Part shown: piece by piece, positions 44,347 through 56,700 of the stretch
How the letters are laid out: the number at the start of each line of letters is the position of its first letter
Numbering within the stretch: position 1 is the first letter of the stretch
DNA from: Cristatella mucedo
Taxonomy: Eukaryota; Bryozoa; Phylactolaemata; Cristatellidae
Assembly: GCA_009760855.2 (NCBI GenBank)
Contig: WPIO01000026.1
Coordinates: 2,610,001 to 2,674,000 of the forward strand
Length of the DNA stretch: 64,000 nucleotides
Reading direction: 5' to 3'
The notes under the pieces: generated by a model
The model's database searches: none
What the model saw: only the letters and a program-made list of their open reading frames with translations
What the model was told of the DNA's origin: nothing
Made by a program: the position numbers and the translations under genes

Positions 44347-46892
44347 CCGCGAGATGGGCAAGAAGACTGTGGGTAAATTCGACGTCATGGTACATTGACG
44401 GGTACTAATGACTCGCCTAGTTGCAGCTGCGGCGGATGTCGATTCGACTGCAGTGCTACTTCTCGATCTAATGGCGCGCTGGTGCAGTGGTCACGAGACA
44501 AAAAAGTGCACTCAGCCAGGCTTAGTTCATTTGCTGCGCCGGTGCAGCAGCGCTAGCAACACTAAATCTCACTAGCAGGCTGCATCAGCCTACCAACCCT
44601 GGACGTTGCGGGACGTGAGCTGAACGAGGAGCTCCCGGTATCTGACAGCTACGTGGAAGGAGGAAGCAGGCAGGCGAATGCAGCTCACACACACAGAGCT
44701 TCCGACGGCGCGTCAATGACGTCACTGCCGCCGGGCCATCGATTGGGGCTCAGCCTTGCCATCCTACCTTAACGTAATATTCCGATGCTTTGCAAACTAG
44801 GTGGTATAGTCGCTGGTTCAGTAGTAGCAGAGGGCAAGAAGCCCGGTTAGCGGCCTTCAGTGAACAAAGTAAAACGATCTTTGTGGCTACCCTATTTCCC
44901 ATTATCATATCACCTTGTTCCAATCTTTGAAAGGTTCTTGCAGGGACTCCACGCCGCAGGCGGTGGCTGCCTTTGCTTCTCTCGTCATCCGCCTTGCTAT
45001 GCGGACATTGCCACCCTGTTCTTGTTGATCGATCTCCACACGATCTTTGCTCTAAGAGCTCGCGCGATCGGCTAGCGGACAGCACCCGATGCCGCCTCCA
45101 TTGCCAGGTTTCCTGCGGTCGGGACCAGCCGAGCTTTCCTGCGTCTGCTCGTTGCACATGTTGCTGGCAAGCGGCAGAGCAGCAGGTCACTCACGTAGGG
45201 ATAAACTTGGTCATCAATACTTGGCTTGATGTGGTCAGCTTGTGCAGCCTTTGGCTTTGAGCCAAGTTGTACTCGTTCTAATGTAGCACTGTTCTAGCTA
45301 AGGCTGCATTTCGATGTGGTGATGGATTTTCTGTGCATGAGAGGATACCCCCTCGTTTCACCTGCCAGGAGCACTGCTCACTTTGGGTCTCGGTCGACCC
45401 TGGATGCCAAAATGCCGATAGCTGCCTGGTTTCATCAGCAGTGTAATCATTAGCAACAGCCGAAAGCTTGCCTTTTCCCCATACCGGGCCTCATTAGTTC
45501 TTACCATTTTTCAACTAGGAAACCTTGCACGGTAGATCCACTGTTATACAGCTTGATTGCAAGATATATTCCCACAAGTTCAATTATATGCGGTATCATT
45601 TTATGAAACTTGCATACACGTACATACATATTTATTTATTCATCGATAGGCTTACAAAGTGTGCATCATACGATGTGCTATGTAAAAGTTCAGTATCAGG
45701 CACATAATAGCAGGCTTATAATTTAGGGAACATGTCTCTGTGACAAAGTGAGATATACGTGCTTTAATGCTACATCCACATTGTATACCGTTATATATTC
45801 CTTTAAATTGTCAAGCTACCATTGGATTTGTATCCGATTAACATATAAATCAATACATGTCTGCGATACTGGGTAGCTCTGCAATGGAATCTCCTTGGTC
45901 TTGCCAAAGCAGTTTTGCTCTCCAACGTACTGCAAGCATTTATTGTGTGGAGTCTTAAAATCTTAGATACAATTAGATACCCCGTTGGTATGTCTGCATT
46001 ACTAATTCTTTTATTAAACTGATGGCAGAACACTCTTTAGCACTCGGTTAAGTTTAATCTAGTTTTGAAGTAGCAAATGCTAACTGTATTCATCTTGTTC
46101 CTACCACCAGCCATCGGCAACTCCTAGAGATACCACATTTCACCAGCACGACCTACCACATCAGCTTATCTATCTGCTTACCCATTTTTTAAGCGCCTTC
46201 ATTAAAACAAATTTTGCTCCATCCCTGTTACTGCCGCCAAACGTCCAAGAATGTCCTGCAACTGGCCAATTAGCCCCCTACACAGCAACCGAGCCCATGC
46301 ATAGCAATGTACAACATTACATTATCTGGTTGCATAGCATGCAGCGCTAAGTAAGTAAGAGTAAGTAGGTAGAGTATAGAGTATAGAGGTTAGCTGACTC
46401 AGAAGTCTCATTGATTTAGAAGTAGAAGAGCCTTAGCAATATCACCCTTCTTCCATTTGGCAATAAAAGATTGCCTGCTGCAAGACTCAATACTCAAGAC
46501 CTGGGTCGTAAAGTGCTTTTGCCTTCCACCTAAGCTAATACACAAGGAATGGCACATCATACTTTGTGCGTGCGTGTGTGGGTGGGTGGGTGTGTGTATT
46601 TTTATGTATGCGTGAGGCTGTGACCATGGCTGCTTTATAGTCAGCAAGAAGACTGCAGCTGGCATAGCAAAGCATGCTCCCTCTATCAGATGCTTGCAGC
46701 AGCACATGTCATCAGAGGTCAATTAGAATGGGGGCCAATGACTTCCGGAACTAACATCTCGTAATATATTAATATCTTCTAGCGTTGTTTTAAGCCTTAT
46801 GGTGTGACTATCGGTCCGACATGTGAGCTGAATCAGTTTATTGCTGTCACATTCGCAAAATACCAATAATAGTAACAAAAACTGTATGACAA
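44347..46892. other. No recognised gene; right flank of the virus
   Basis: GC-richer DNA returns at once. ORFs such as 44,750-45,190 (minus) are open only because the region is GC-rich and have no motif. A GT-rich patch lies at 46,564-46,612. Confidence 0.5.
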
Positions 46893-46927
46893 CCCTCATT
46901 AAGCTCAAACTCTTTCTAAGCACTTTA
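46893..46927 (-). mobile_element. Degenerate LINE tail
   Basis: CCCTCATTAAGCTCAAACTC, then TTTCTAAGCACTTTA: about 27 of 35 positions agree with the LINE tail in minus orientation. Confidence 0.45.
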
Positions 46928-47684
46928 AAAAGAATTGTAAAGAGGCATGTCGATTGATTTCTTCAATGGCATGGTTATTGTGGAGGAGAAATAGATAAAG
47001 CCATCCCACCTGTGGCACATGGATCGAGCTATCCCCACCTTCGCGTCGAGCGATATGACACTAGCGCAGTCATTAGCTTCAAAATAGAGGTTACAAGAAT
47101 CGCTTTGGCCCTGAAATTTCCAGCGCACTTCATCTCGGTTAGGCCAGCAGCAGAATACAGTCGACAGCGCTGGATCACAGCTGCATTTCTGATTGTGCAA
47201 GCGGTTAAAACGAAGCGCAGAACCAGGACGAGGTCGAGCAGAATCCTGCAACATAATCGAGCATGCAAGATGAGCAGACCTGGGCTAGCCCATGCCAGGA
47301 TAAGCGCTTTTCACACGGCTAAGATTAGTTAGTTCCGTACTGCAATCCACCGACAGAGAAGCTTGATGTTTGTAGTTGCAGTAAATCACATTAGAGACGA
47401 AGTGCTGCTCTTCGAGAAACGAAGCCCCCCCCCCCGTGCGGGGACTGTTTTCGTTTCCATATGTGTATATTGAATAGGTTCACTTTTCAATGAATTCTCT
47501 CACCTCAACCTTTAGGTGATCACGTGAAACTCGAGCCTCGGCCTCTGGTCACGTGTAATTCAAGCATTTGCTGCTTTCGTTCGTTCCAATTCACTGTCAT
47601 GAGACTCTTCAAAATTGTAACAGGCCATTGAAAACTTGTTTGGATTGCCAGCCTTCGGCCTATAAATTCATTTTTGGCTTGCAA
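46928..47684. other. No recognised gene
   Basis: Short ORFs without motifs. An 11-base C run lies at 47,425-47,435 followed by GTGCGGGG. Confidence 0.5.
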
Positions 47685-47900
47685 TAATGATAATAATAGT
47701 AATAATACATTTGATATATTGCCCTCAGAGAACTCAATCTCTTTCTAGGCGCTTTACATTTGCTGCAAAGGATGGTTAGCGGTGGCATGCCCGATAAACA
47801 ACAAGAATAGCATGATTAGCGGTGACATGCACAGGGTCTACATGCAAGTATGATTAGTGGCAGCATGCTCAGTGTCAGCACCCATAAGCCCCTCGAAGCT
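47685..47900 (-). mobile_element. LINE 3'-UTR fragment
   Basis: AATAATAGTAATAATACATT, then the tail hairpin, CATGCCCGATAAACAACA, GTGACATGCACAGGGTC and CAGTGTCAGCACCCATAAGC match the 3' UTR of the long copy (22,250-22,450). Confidence 0.88.
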
Positions 47901-48100
47901 AGCATTTCCCCAGAGGATTGCGTCTAGTGTTTGTACCGGGTTCTGTCTTTTAGAGACTAAAGAGGCTTTAAAGGTATAACCTTCACAGCTCTCGGGTTCT
48001 AATTCCGTCACTTAGTGTAGACTGAGACCTTCACAAAGCTCCCGAACTCAGTGCAGTTTCCGAATTACTTTCCGCGAAAACAATGCTGCCGCTTGTACTT

Positions 48101-48321
48101 TGACATTCTACAAACGGCAGATACGCGATACCACGCTGAACACCAAAGTACGGGCTCAAAGACGTTTAATCACGCGGGCGCCGCAGCGGGCCAGTACGCA
48201 ATTTCGCGCCCGGCGTCCTCGGCCTGACTCCCGGGCCTTTATCGCCCGTCACTTATATACCACTGTCATAAATCACAACAGACCATAAGCCAACGACCGT
48301 GTCATAATCTCAAAATAGCCA
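48101..48321 (-). repeat. 3' long terminal repeat of a gag-only LTR element
   Basis: A ~220-bp direct repeat of 49,847-50,066, at roughly 80% by eye. Read on the minus strand both copies start TGGCTATTTTGAG and end in CA, the usual TG..CA termini. A purine tract AAGGGGAAAC immediately precedes it on the minus strand (plus 48,322-48,335), in the place of a polypurine tract. Confidence 0.82.
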
Positions 48322-48738
48322 AGTTTCCCCTTGATTTCAAGATCGAATAGGGCGACCACAAAACAAAGCATTGCAACAGCTCAATAAAAATACATGCCGT
48401 CCTTAACTGCCTTCTCATCTAGCACGAGGCTAGGTAACGACCGCTCGGAGGAGGAGGCAAGTGAAAGCCCGGAGTTTGCAGACTTGCCGGCTATGTTTGG
48501 CACGAGCTTTGCTGCAGCGCCGAGCCACGCAGCTTTCCACCGCACCACCAGTCTCTGCCACCGCACGCTGCTTCCGGGCATTCGCCCTAACGCCGGCCGC
48601 TGTCTTCTGGACTGCGACCGGTGTCGCCTCTCGCGTCGCCCGAGACGCAGATGCCTCGAGCCTCGGCTCCTGTACGCCTGCCTTTATCAGCTCCGTCGGC
48701 CAGTCCTTGCGCCATTGCTTTCGGTCTGGCGCTTCGGT

Positions 48739-48764
48739 TAGGCGCTTTACATTTGCTGCAAGGG
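48739..48764 (-). mobile_element. Minimal LINE-tail piece inside the LTR element
   Basis: TTAGGCGCTTTACATTTGCT + GCAAGG matches the LINE tail only up to one hairpin arm. Its shortness leaves coincidence or exchange possible. Confidence 0.45.
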
Positions 48765-48886
48765 AAGCACGACCGAATCGGTGTCGACACGACATCGGTG
48801 TCGACACGACACGGTCTCTGGGCGTCGTGTAATGCAATGTATCTCCATCTGTAGCTCCACAAAGCCATAAAAACAATAAATGGGTT

Positions 48887-49790
48887 TTACGCAGGAGAGC
48901 TTCGTATGGCGCACACCTGTCGATTCGCCTCGTCGATTGGTATCTCGCTCACGTCTTCTGCGGGCCCCTCGCGCGTCTCCGCCACCACCAGTTCAGAAAT
49001 CGAGGCGACCACAATGTGCGTGCCATCATCTGTTGCTGTCACTCCTCGGTCTTCGCCTCCGACAGGTCGGCAAGCATCTCGCCCGCCTCCTTGGCGGGCG
49101 CTTCACGCACTTCCACCGACGCTAACGCTTGGCACCATGCCGCCGTCGCCTCCGAGACCATTAGCGCCGATTCGCTGGCCACCGTCGTTGTCTCGCTCTC
49201 TACCAGCGCTTTCCTAACCGCCGCCTCTTCTCTGGCAGACAGAGCCATCTCTGTACCGGAGGCTGTCGCCTCTGTGCCGGATACCTCTGCATCGCTCGTG
49301 GACGCCGCCTTTGCGGGCTCTTTCGCAGTCTCTGCCGCCACCTCTGCGGGATCCACCGGTTTCTCTGCCGGCTCTGCCTTCGTCGCCTGGCACACCATTG
49401 GCAATTGCTGCTGCCGCTTCCGGTCGCTCTTATCGGCCTCCGCAGTCTGATCAGCGTTTACCAAATACGAGCACAGCAGCCGCGCTTCACCGGCCTCCGC
49501 CTCCAGCCGCTTCTGAGCTATCGCCTCCGCTTTCCTGGCACTCTGCAAGTCCGACCGCCGAAGCCTCTCCTCACCTTCAGGGCTTGCAAGCACCTTCACA
49601 AGTGCTGCACACAGCTGGGCGTAGTCCTCTTGCCATTCAGGAAGGGTCGCAGCTACTGTTAATGAACCGCCTGCCAGGAACACAGTTATGTACGTGCGCC
49701 ACAAAGCTGGATCGACGCCTCTTTCATTAAGCCTCCGCTCCGAGTTGAGCAACCAGCTTACGAAGTCGTACTCGACCTTGGTAGTATTGC
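48887..49790 (-). pseudogene. Gag-like protein of the LTR element
   Basis: The main frame (49,039-49,752, continuing upstream to about 49,790 with YDFVSWLLNSERRLNERGV) has a capsid-like block: DPALWRTYITVFLAGGSLTV, LPEWQEDYAQLCAALVKVLA. Then a helical Arg/Glu region and a long Ala/Glu/Thr-rich stretch (AAETAKEPAKAASTSDAEVS). A TGA at 49,039 is followed, after a one-base shift, by a plausible continuation (HIVVASISELVVAETREGPA) to a TAA at 48,887. No zinc knuckle is seen. The layout (W, L-x-G, W-x-x-x-Y) resembles Ty3/gypsy Gag capsid regions; this is inference. Confidence 0.6.
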
Positions 49791-49846
49791 AGCATCATCT
49801 CCTGGCGTTGGCTACTCTGCCGCTTCTGACGAAATAGCTTCGAGTT

Positions 49847-50066
49847 TGACGTTCTCTAAGCGGTAGGTACGCGATACCATACGGAACACCGAATCGGGCT
49901 CAAATACGTTTATTCGCATGGACGCCGCAGCGGGCCAGTACGCGACTGCCTGTCCGGTGTCCTCGACCTCACTCCCCGGACGTTTACCGCCCGTTACTTA
50001 CATACCACTGCCATAAATCGCAGAAGCCCATAATCCAACGACAATACCTTGATCTCAAAATAGCCA
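49847..50066 (-). repeat. 5' long terminal repeat of the LTR element
   Basis: Direct repeat of 48,101-48,321. On the minus strand it contains GCGAATAAACG, a polyadenylation-signal-like AATAAA in the expected place; the other LTR has lost it (GATTAA). Confidence 0.82.
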
Positions 50067-50282
50067 AACCGCTGAAAAATGTTAAAAATCTAGTATCCTG
50101 GTACATTTTTCTCATCTTTCTAATCCTTTGATCGCTAAAGTCAAACCAGGAAAAGGGCTTTTGGTTCAAACTGGAATGAATTCAAAATTTTCCAATATGT
50201 TTTACATGTCTTGGAGGATTAGAGTTAATGTAATTTGTATAAAAAATGTTTATTGGTAAATTAAAAATATCCGTATTGAATT

Positions 50283-52180
50283 TTCAGAATCATAGCGGAA
50301 AAGGAACCGAAGAAGCGGAAGGCTAGGACTTTGAAAAAACAACTTTATATTGTGGACGCGCTAAAGACGAGCCAGGCGAACGATGTTAAGGTTTTGTTTA
50401 ATCGTGATCCATCTATGATTTTCAAAATCAAAAGGAACGAAGACACAATTCAAGAGAAGTCGCTGGAAAACGGGAATCTAAATTGAAACTGTGGAGTAAT
50501 TCGAATTACGAGGAAGTCGACGAAGCATTATTTGCGTGGTTTCAATCAATACGGGTTCAGAATGCTCCGATTAATGGACCATAAATGGGGGGAAAGGCTT
50601 GTCAATTGGCGAATGTGTTCGCATGCGACGAACCGTCGGACGTTTAGCTCAATTTATTCAAGAACAAACATAAAATCAAATTCAAGCCCATCATTCGTGG
50701 CGAATGAGCTGCGGCGGACAAAGAGGGTGCCGAGCAATGGATCAAAGAAATACTGCATAGCTTAATCGATCGAATCGAGCCGAATCCGATATTTTTATTG
50801 CGGATGAATCGGGATTGTTCAACAAGGCACGCAGACTCGCTCGTTAGCTGCCGTGGGCGACAATCTGATTGGTGGCAAAGTTCAAAGATTCGTCAAATCG
50901 TCTCATTTCTCTGCAGCAGCATCGGAATCAAGAAAATATCTTCACCATTGGAAAATTTGAGAAGTCCAAATGCTTTCGCAAGGCCAGACCACCGTTGCCG
51001 TATTAAGAAAATCGTTAATCGTGGATGACCAGAAAAATCTGGGCGGACCGATTGCAGAAATTATATCGGGAATTGGGAAAACAAGAAACCATCATCACCA
51101 CCCACTTTTCGCAATCCAACAGTTTACCAATACCTCGTGCAAACCTCAAATCCTTTGAAGACCGCGCATTTAGCTCGTATGCTCCCAAAGCCTGGAACTC
51201 CCTCCCGGCTTGCGTCAGAACATCCCCTGCCTTGACCACATTTAAAAAGAACTTAAAAACACCTATTTAGGACAGCATTTAGTGGGTCCCTGTGATTCAT
51301 CCTTCATGTGCTTATGCGTGCTGACACTGTGCATGCTGCCACTAACCACATTTGCATGCTGACCCTGTGCATGTCACTCCTAACCATATTATTTATGTTG
51401 TTTATCATGCATGATATTACTCACCATTCAATCACGTTTCTCTTTGCAGCAAATGCAAAGCAAATAGGAAGAGATTGAGTTCTCTGAGGGCGCTTTATCA
51501 AGTACATTATTATTATTATTATTATTATGTTCATGGATAATTCTGCGTGCAATTAGATTGACGCATCGATCAAAAATAATAATCGAGAATTGGAACCAAA
51601 TATTGGATCTAGAAGTTATTCAAGCTGCGAAGGCTTATTATCGAACACAAATCGTGAGAAAAATATTGCAGGCGCTCGAAAATGGGAAGTCGGTGATCAA
51701 TTTTCGCAATCGGTTTACGCTTTGAAAGCTGTGCAAATGCTGAAGCGCGTGTGACTTCTCGTCGCCTCAACCACCATCGTCAACTGCTTTCCGAAAGCGG
51801 ATTTTTGTTTTAACCGGCGAAGATATCGACCGAAACGAAACGAACGATCAAGACGAAATTTGCGCTTGAAAATCCGGGCCCGAACATTAAAAGCATGCGG
51901 TCTAACATCGATCAATTTCGACGCATACTTAAACACTGAGAACGAGATCAAGCACTTAAGCACATTGACCGACAGGAGATCCGTGACGAGGTGAAATAAA
52001 AGTGCATCAATACCACAAAGTGAATTGCGGACGAAGAAGAGGATGACATTGCAATCGACCGTGATATTTCCCAGACGATTTCTCATTCGGACGCCCTGAA
52101 ATCGCTGGCCACAGTTCGTCAGTATTTGGCAAAGCATTTCACTGAACATGATGCTTTTTATCTTAATGAAAATACGCCTA
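50283..52180 (+). pseudogene. pogo/Tigger-type transposase, interrupted
   Basis: Cut-and-paste DNA transposase remnant. Segments in order: KKRKARTLKKQLYIVDALKT (HTH, ~50,310); EEVDEALFAWFQSIRVQNAP, then INGP (CENP-B-type DNA-binding motif, ~50,510-50,570); KFKPIIRGE and EGAEQWIKEIL; FIADESGLFNK with the first catalytic Asp (~50,795); WMTRKIWADRLQKLYREL (~51,025). A LINE is inserted at 51,090-51,530. Then FMDNSACN with the second Asp (~51,537), VIQAAKAYYRTQIVRKILQA (~51,610) and, in another frame, KAVQMLKRV + TTIVNCFPKADF (~51,730). Many stops and shifts; terminal repeats not identified. Confidence 0.88.
51090..51530 (+). mobile_element. 5'-truncated LINE inside the Tigger transposase
   Basis: Begins CATCATCACCACCCACTTTT, matching the RT C-terminal region. 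It continues through PRANLKSFEDRAFSSYAPKA, the stop, the 3' UTR with GCTGCCACTAACCACATTTG, the hairpin tail and an ATTATT repeat at 51,508-51,527. Confidence 0.93.
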
Positions 52181-52238
52181 GAATGAGGTTGTGTTCTCTG
52201 ATGGCGCTTTATCAATATTTTTATTGTTATTGAGAAAA
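52181..52238 (+). mobile_element. LINE 3' tail remnant
   Basis: GTTGTGTTCTCTGATGGCGC, then TTTATCAATATTTTTATTG, directly at the end of the transposase similarity. Confidence 0.6.
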
Positions 52239-53647
52239 ACGCTTTGAAAACAGTAGTCAGAGCAAAATTACAGACTTTTAGCTTCTATGGATTAATTGTA
52301 TGATAAACTTCGGTTATACAAAAAACCTTTTGAATAAAATAACGCTCGAACATCACCTATAAGCAACCTTGGTTAAAAGCCACTTCAACTTTTTACACTG
52401 GAACCGAGGTTGACTGTTTTGAGTTCCTCCGCTCACCCGCCGGTGAACAGCTGTTGGACGTACGATCGGACGGGCCGGTGCGCAGCTGCGGTCCGCCTCC
52501 GGTGTGGCTTGGACTCGGGTCGGTGTTGAGCCTCTCTGTCTACCCGCCGGTGAAAAGATGTTGAATGTATCGTCGAGACATTCCAGTGCGCAGCTGTGGT
52601 CCAAGAGCGGGACTCCAGGGGGCGAGAGGGGCGAAGAGAGTCGTGCTTCGCCCAGCTCCGCGAGTAGTGAAATAGATCGGCGGCGTTAGTCATTGGCTGG
52701 CGCGCTATGGGCTGTTCGAGAACTGCAAGTGCAACTCCTGTAGAGCTCGCTATTGCAGCAGCTGCTCGTAGTGCAAAAGCGACTTTTCCATCTTTAAATC
52801 AATCTTGAAAGAATTTTTTAACATTGAAATATCAAACAAAGAGGGCGCTGGCATGGACGCTGAATTATTGCATCGCTTCACGATCAATACCAGGCCTTAC
52901 TATCGCTCATCAGCTGGCGTTGCAAGCCGGCGTGCTCTCAGGGTTGGTTTGAATCTTAAGGGAGAAGCTCGCTGTATCGAAACGGCACCCATTTACGAGC
53001 TGCAGGAATGCTGGCAATGCGAATTACGATGAACGACGTCCCCGGCAATTCGCGCACTATGCAATGAACTTTTTCAGCTGAGTATTACGGACTGGAGCCA
53101 AGTGCTTTACGGAAGTTTACTGATGACGAGCGAGCGTTTATTTCTGCGGGCTCGGGTGGCTCGACTGTCGCGCCGCTCGCGACGGCAGGCACTAGTTAAA
53201 TGCTCATTAGCGTTTGAGCTATAAGCAACCTTCACAGGGCTGTAAGTTATGCCACCACTAAGTACTGCCTTAAGCTATTCACGCGCTTCACCGTCACTGC
53301 TTGAATCGGCGCTGCATCGAACCTAGCAGGAAGTCCCCGGATCGGCATGCGCCAGAGCAGACGCGCCTGCTGAGCAGGTGATCTCCTAATTGGACAGATC
53401 GCAGTGGTGGAAGGGGCGCAGCGATCGCCACCCGAATCGTTGGTGCGGCAATCCAGGTCTTTGGCCCTGCTGCCCAGCTCGCTAGAAAGTCTCCTTGCGA
53501 GAGCCCTTGCTCCCGCGGTTCGTGCCGATCGTTTCTCGGCTAGGAACGCCCGCCATGGCTGCACGCATGGGTCAGGGAACGCTAAACAATCGGCTGCAGA
53601 GCCAGCCAATCGCGTCTGCAATAGCTGCTGCCTACACATCTAAACCC
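52239..53647. other. GC-rich stretch without a recognised gene; 107-bp duplication
   Basis: Two related units at 52,435-52,500 and 52,542-52,607 share ACCCGCCGGTGAA, GTGCGCAGCTG and GGTCC, at ~107-bp spacing. ORFs at 53,247-53,639 (both strands) look like products of GC-richness. Confidence 0.5.
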
Positions 53648-53735
53648 TCTGCAGCAAATGTGAAGCGCCTAGAAAGAGATTGAGTTCTCTGAGGGCGCTT
53701 TATCAAGTGCATTATTATTATTATTAGTAGTAGTA
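53648..53735 (+). mobile_element. LINE 3' tail remnant
   Basis: Clean copy of the tail: GCAGCAAATGTGAAGCGCCT, AGAAAGAGATTGAGTTCTCT, GAGGGCGCTTTATCAAGTGC, then ATTATTATTATTATTAGTAG. Confidence 0.92.
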
Positions 53736-56700
53736 CGCCGTCCTGATATGAACACAATGCTCATAGCTAGCTATGAACACTATGCCGTTAGCAGATTAGA
53801 TGGCTTGCTGTGCACACTTTGCCCACAGCAAAACACGTCGAGCCTCCTGTAGGTATACATTAAGAACCCGTTTTCACTGCAATAATTATTGTTTATTAGG
53901 TTTTGGAGGTAGAAAATCTTCTCAAGAGGAGAACGTAGGTTGGTTTTTAAATCAAGAAATCCACCGAGTGCATTTTCAAAATGGTGTCATGGCATCCGTC
54001 GACTGCCTTAATAAGAAAGAGAGTGCAAGAGAGAGAAAGGCAGCCGGTGCGGAAGCTGAATAGGGTCACAGCGTTGTTTAGCATATTGTTGCTACCGCAG
54101 GCAATTTTTGCCGTCTTCTGGCCTATTCTGATGTCAAGCTGTTGCTTTAAGCATCGCAATCCAGCTCCTAATCGCATCTGCTGATATTTAATGCTGAGGG
54201 TTTCCTGCCTCTATGTGAATATATAACTCCGTCTCGATTAAATAGAGCCAGGAAAACTCATTTTCATTACTGCAGAGACAGGTATATTGCATCCCCGATG
54301 CCAAAGCTTCGAATATCTGTTTTTATCACGGCCAGCCAACCTAGTATGAAGATGCTGTGTTGCGTCACCCCCCCCCCCCCGTGGTGGTAGGCAAATTCGC
54401 ATTCGTGGCCTAGAATCTTTCTGTGAAGGCTGTAATTGTCAATTTTGTCTTCGTAAATTCTGTGAAGGTATGGTATTCAGGTTGCAGTCATAGTTCTTGA
54501 AATGAGAATGCAATTGCGGTTTATTTGTGTGTACTCACTATTGCAGCTCCGGACCAGTAATCGCTGACTGTGCCATATATGCTTAATCTTTGGGAGCCCT
54601 ATTTTATAGAGGAAGCCATCGCCAAATTTCAACAAGTCGCAGAACAATGCAGTTCAAAATAGAACGCCCGAAACCAGAAATACCGAAAGCTCTACCTGGA
54701 GAAAATACAAGCTCATAAACAAAATTGCGCCTGTTACGAAGCTCTGTGACGCTCACAGCGATAATAAAGGATAGCTCGCTGCAGGATTCGAATCCGTGAC
54801 CTCTGGCCAGGGTTGTAAATAGCGACCACCGTGCCTAAAAAGAATGCCAAGTATGAGAGTTAATCCAAGGAACATCTTTACTTTTTTATGACTAACTTGA
54901 TATGCTTATTCTGCAGTATCACTTTATCTTATTTCCCGTAATGCTAACCTAACTGTATTTTTAAGTTCTGATTGACTGAAAGCGTTAAGCTCCAAAATTA
55001 CTCTCGTTTGTGAATCTTCGGACGACTAATAATTACTTTTGAATTACACTTTCTATAGGTATTTGCCACTATTCTCAGGATTAACTTGGCCTTGAAATAA
55101 AATCTGCACGACATGAGCGAGATGGGCATTTAATTGAGCAATATATTATCTTGCCGTTTTAGCGCGTTTTAGAGGAGCTAATTTGCTCATCGTGGTAGGG
55201 CAATTTTGCACCTCCATATGTCTGCACAATCTCTTGAGTAATTTTAAATAACTCAAATCCCTCTCCGAATGAAATTGTTACCAGCTAATTTGCACCATGA
55301 AAACAGATAGGACAAAGCCTAAGCCTGCGATGACAAGTGCCAGTAGCAACGCCCTTAGATCTAACCTATAGAATTGCAAAGCTGGACTTGGACGATCGAC
55401 TTGGATCTGAGCAATCCACCGATCTCAACTCAATCTGGATCTTCACCGCTCAAACGTGTAAAGGCAAGCAAAGGAGTGCTCGAGTGTACTCTGACTTAGA
55501 GCTGCGTCATTCTCTGGCTCTTCGTTTTGGCATCGTGCCGTGTACACGAATAAAATTTGCAATTAGGTCAATTTCGCAAATAATACAGTTTTCAGTGCAC
55601 CATCAAGAAGTGATGCTTTGCTACGACGCTATATTTACATGTCCTTTGTGGCAAACTCGGTGAGAATTTCCATTGACTTTCGCAAAGCTCTTTAATTAGT
55701 TAGGCTAACTAACTCCTTTGATAATCTGGCTAGCCTTGGGAGAAAAGCAAGATCGCGTAATGTAGCTTTATTTGTATCTTCACATAGAATATACTGATAT
55801 TATTCAGAACAATACGGCAGAATGTCATAACTTCAGAGAGATTATTTGAAGCATAAGTAACTTTACAGCGTCTGCCCTATTTTACACAAGTGCTTGCTTC
55901 AATATGGTCCAGCAGCAATTAAAATCGGTAAACGCCAAGTCAACATAGATGTCTTTTCACGAAAACTCAGCACGCTGTCAGTGGTAATAGAAGAATTGCT
56001 ACCCCTTAATATGCAGTATTCAGTATGGACTGAGGTAGCCTGACGCAATAGCTAGACAGGCAAGCATGCATGTTGGGAGGATGTGGCCGCTGCACATCGT
56101 AGTGGCCTCTTACCACCCAAATTGTTTGCCCACGCAGCTGCTGTCAGACTAGCTGCATTGTAAGCTAGCAGGAGTTGCTGAGACAGGGCAGTTCATCCAA
56201 GCCTGACCTCAAAACAACGAGTCATGAGCCGATATCTGCCCTGGCCTGTCAAATAGCTGACTCCCTACCTCCTATTAGGACCAATCAGTAGCACTAAGTC
56301 TTGGCCTGCCAGCGGCTTGAGCAGACCCCCTCTTCTCCTACTGCTGGCTGGCATTAGGTCCCTAACCTTAACACTTATAATCGAAAACGAAAAAATAATA
56401 AGCAATTTCATATCAGTTTTGAATCCCTTCAGACGGGAGTCTCGTTTTGTATTTACGCAATGCAAATTCAGAAAAGCATTCCGACATGTGTTAAATCCTG
56501 TCCAGCAGTCGATTTTGCAGCACTATCTAAAGGCATACGCCGACACTAAATGGCACAAGCTTGCTGAGCTGTACACGGCTACTATGAGTCGTGCAAGTAC
56601 TGTACTAGCATGGCGACATCCAGAAGAAATAGTATGCTGCGAGGCCCTCGATTTCCATTGCATTGGGCAAATGACCATATACAAAAAAATCTGCCAAAAT

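Larger units (their letters stand above)
48322..49846 (-). mobile_element. Internal region of a TR-GAG-like LTR retrotransposon
   Basis: 1.5 kb between two matching LTRs, with a gag-like ORF on the minus strand and no reverse transcriptase, protease or integrase. It therefore depended on another element. Two 17-bp units (ATCGGTGTCGACACGAC) sit at 48,777-48,810. A 26-base LINE-tail piece lies at 48,739-48,764. No tRNA primer site is recognised, and no flanking target duplication is seen (TACTT left, AACCG right). Confidence 0.75.

Noticed and set aside
44460-44530. SINE head with A-box-like TGGTGCAGTGGTC
   Set aside because: No B box or LINE-type tail follows.
44750-45190. 146-codon ORF on the minus strand
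   Set aside because: GC-rich DNA with open frames on both strands and no motif.
53247-53643. Overlapping ORFs of ~80-130 codons on both strands
   Set aside because: Open in several frames at once because of GC content; no domain.
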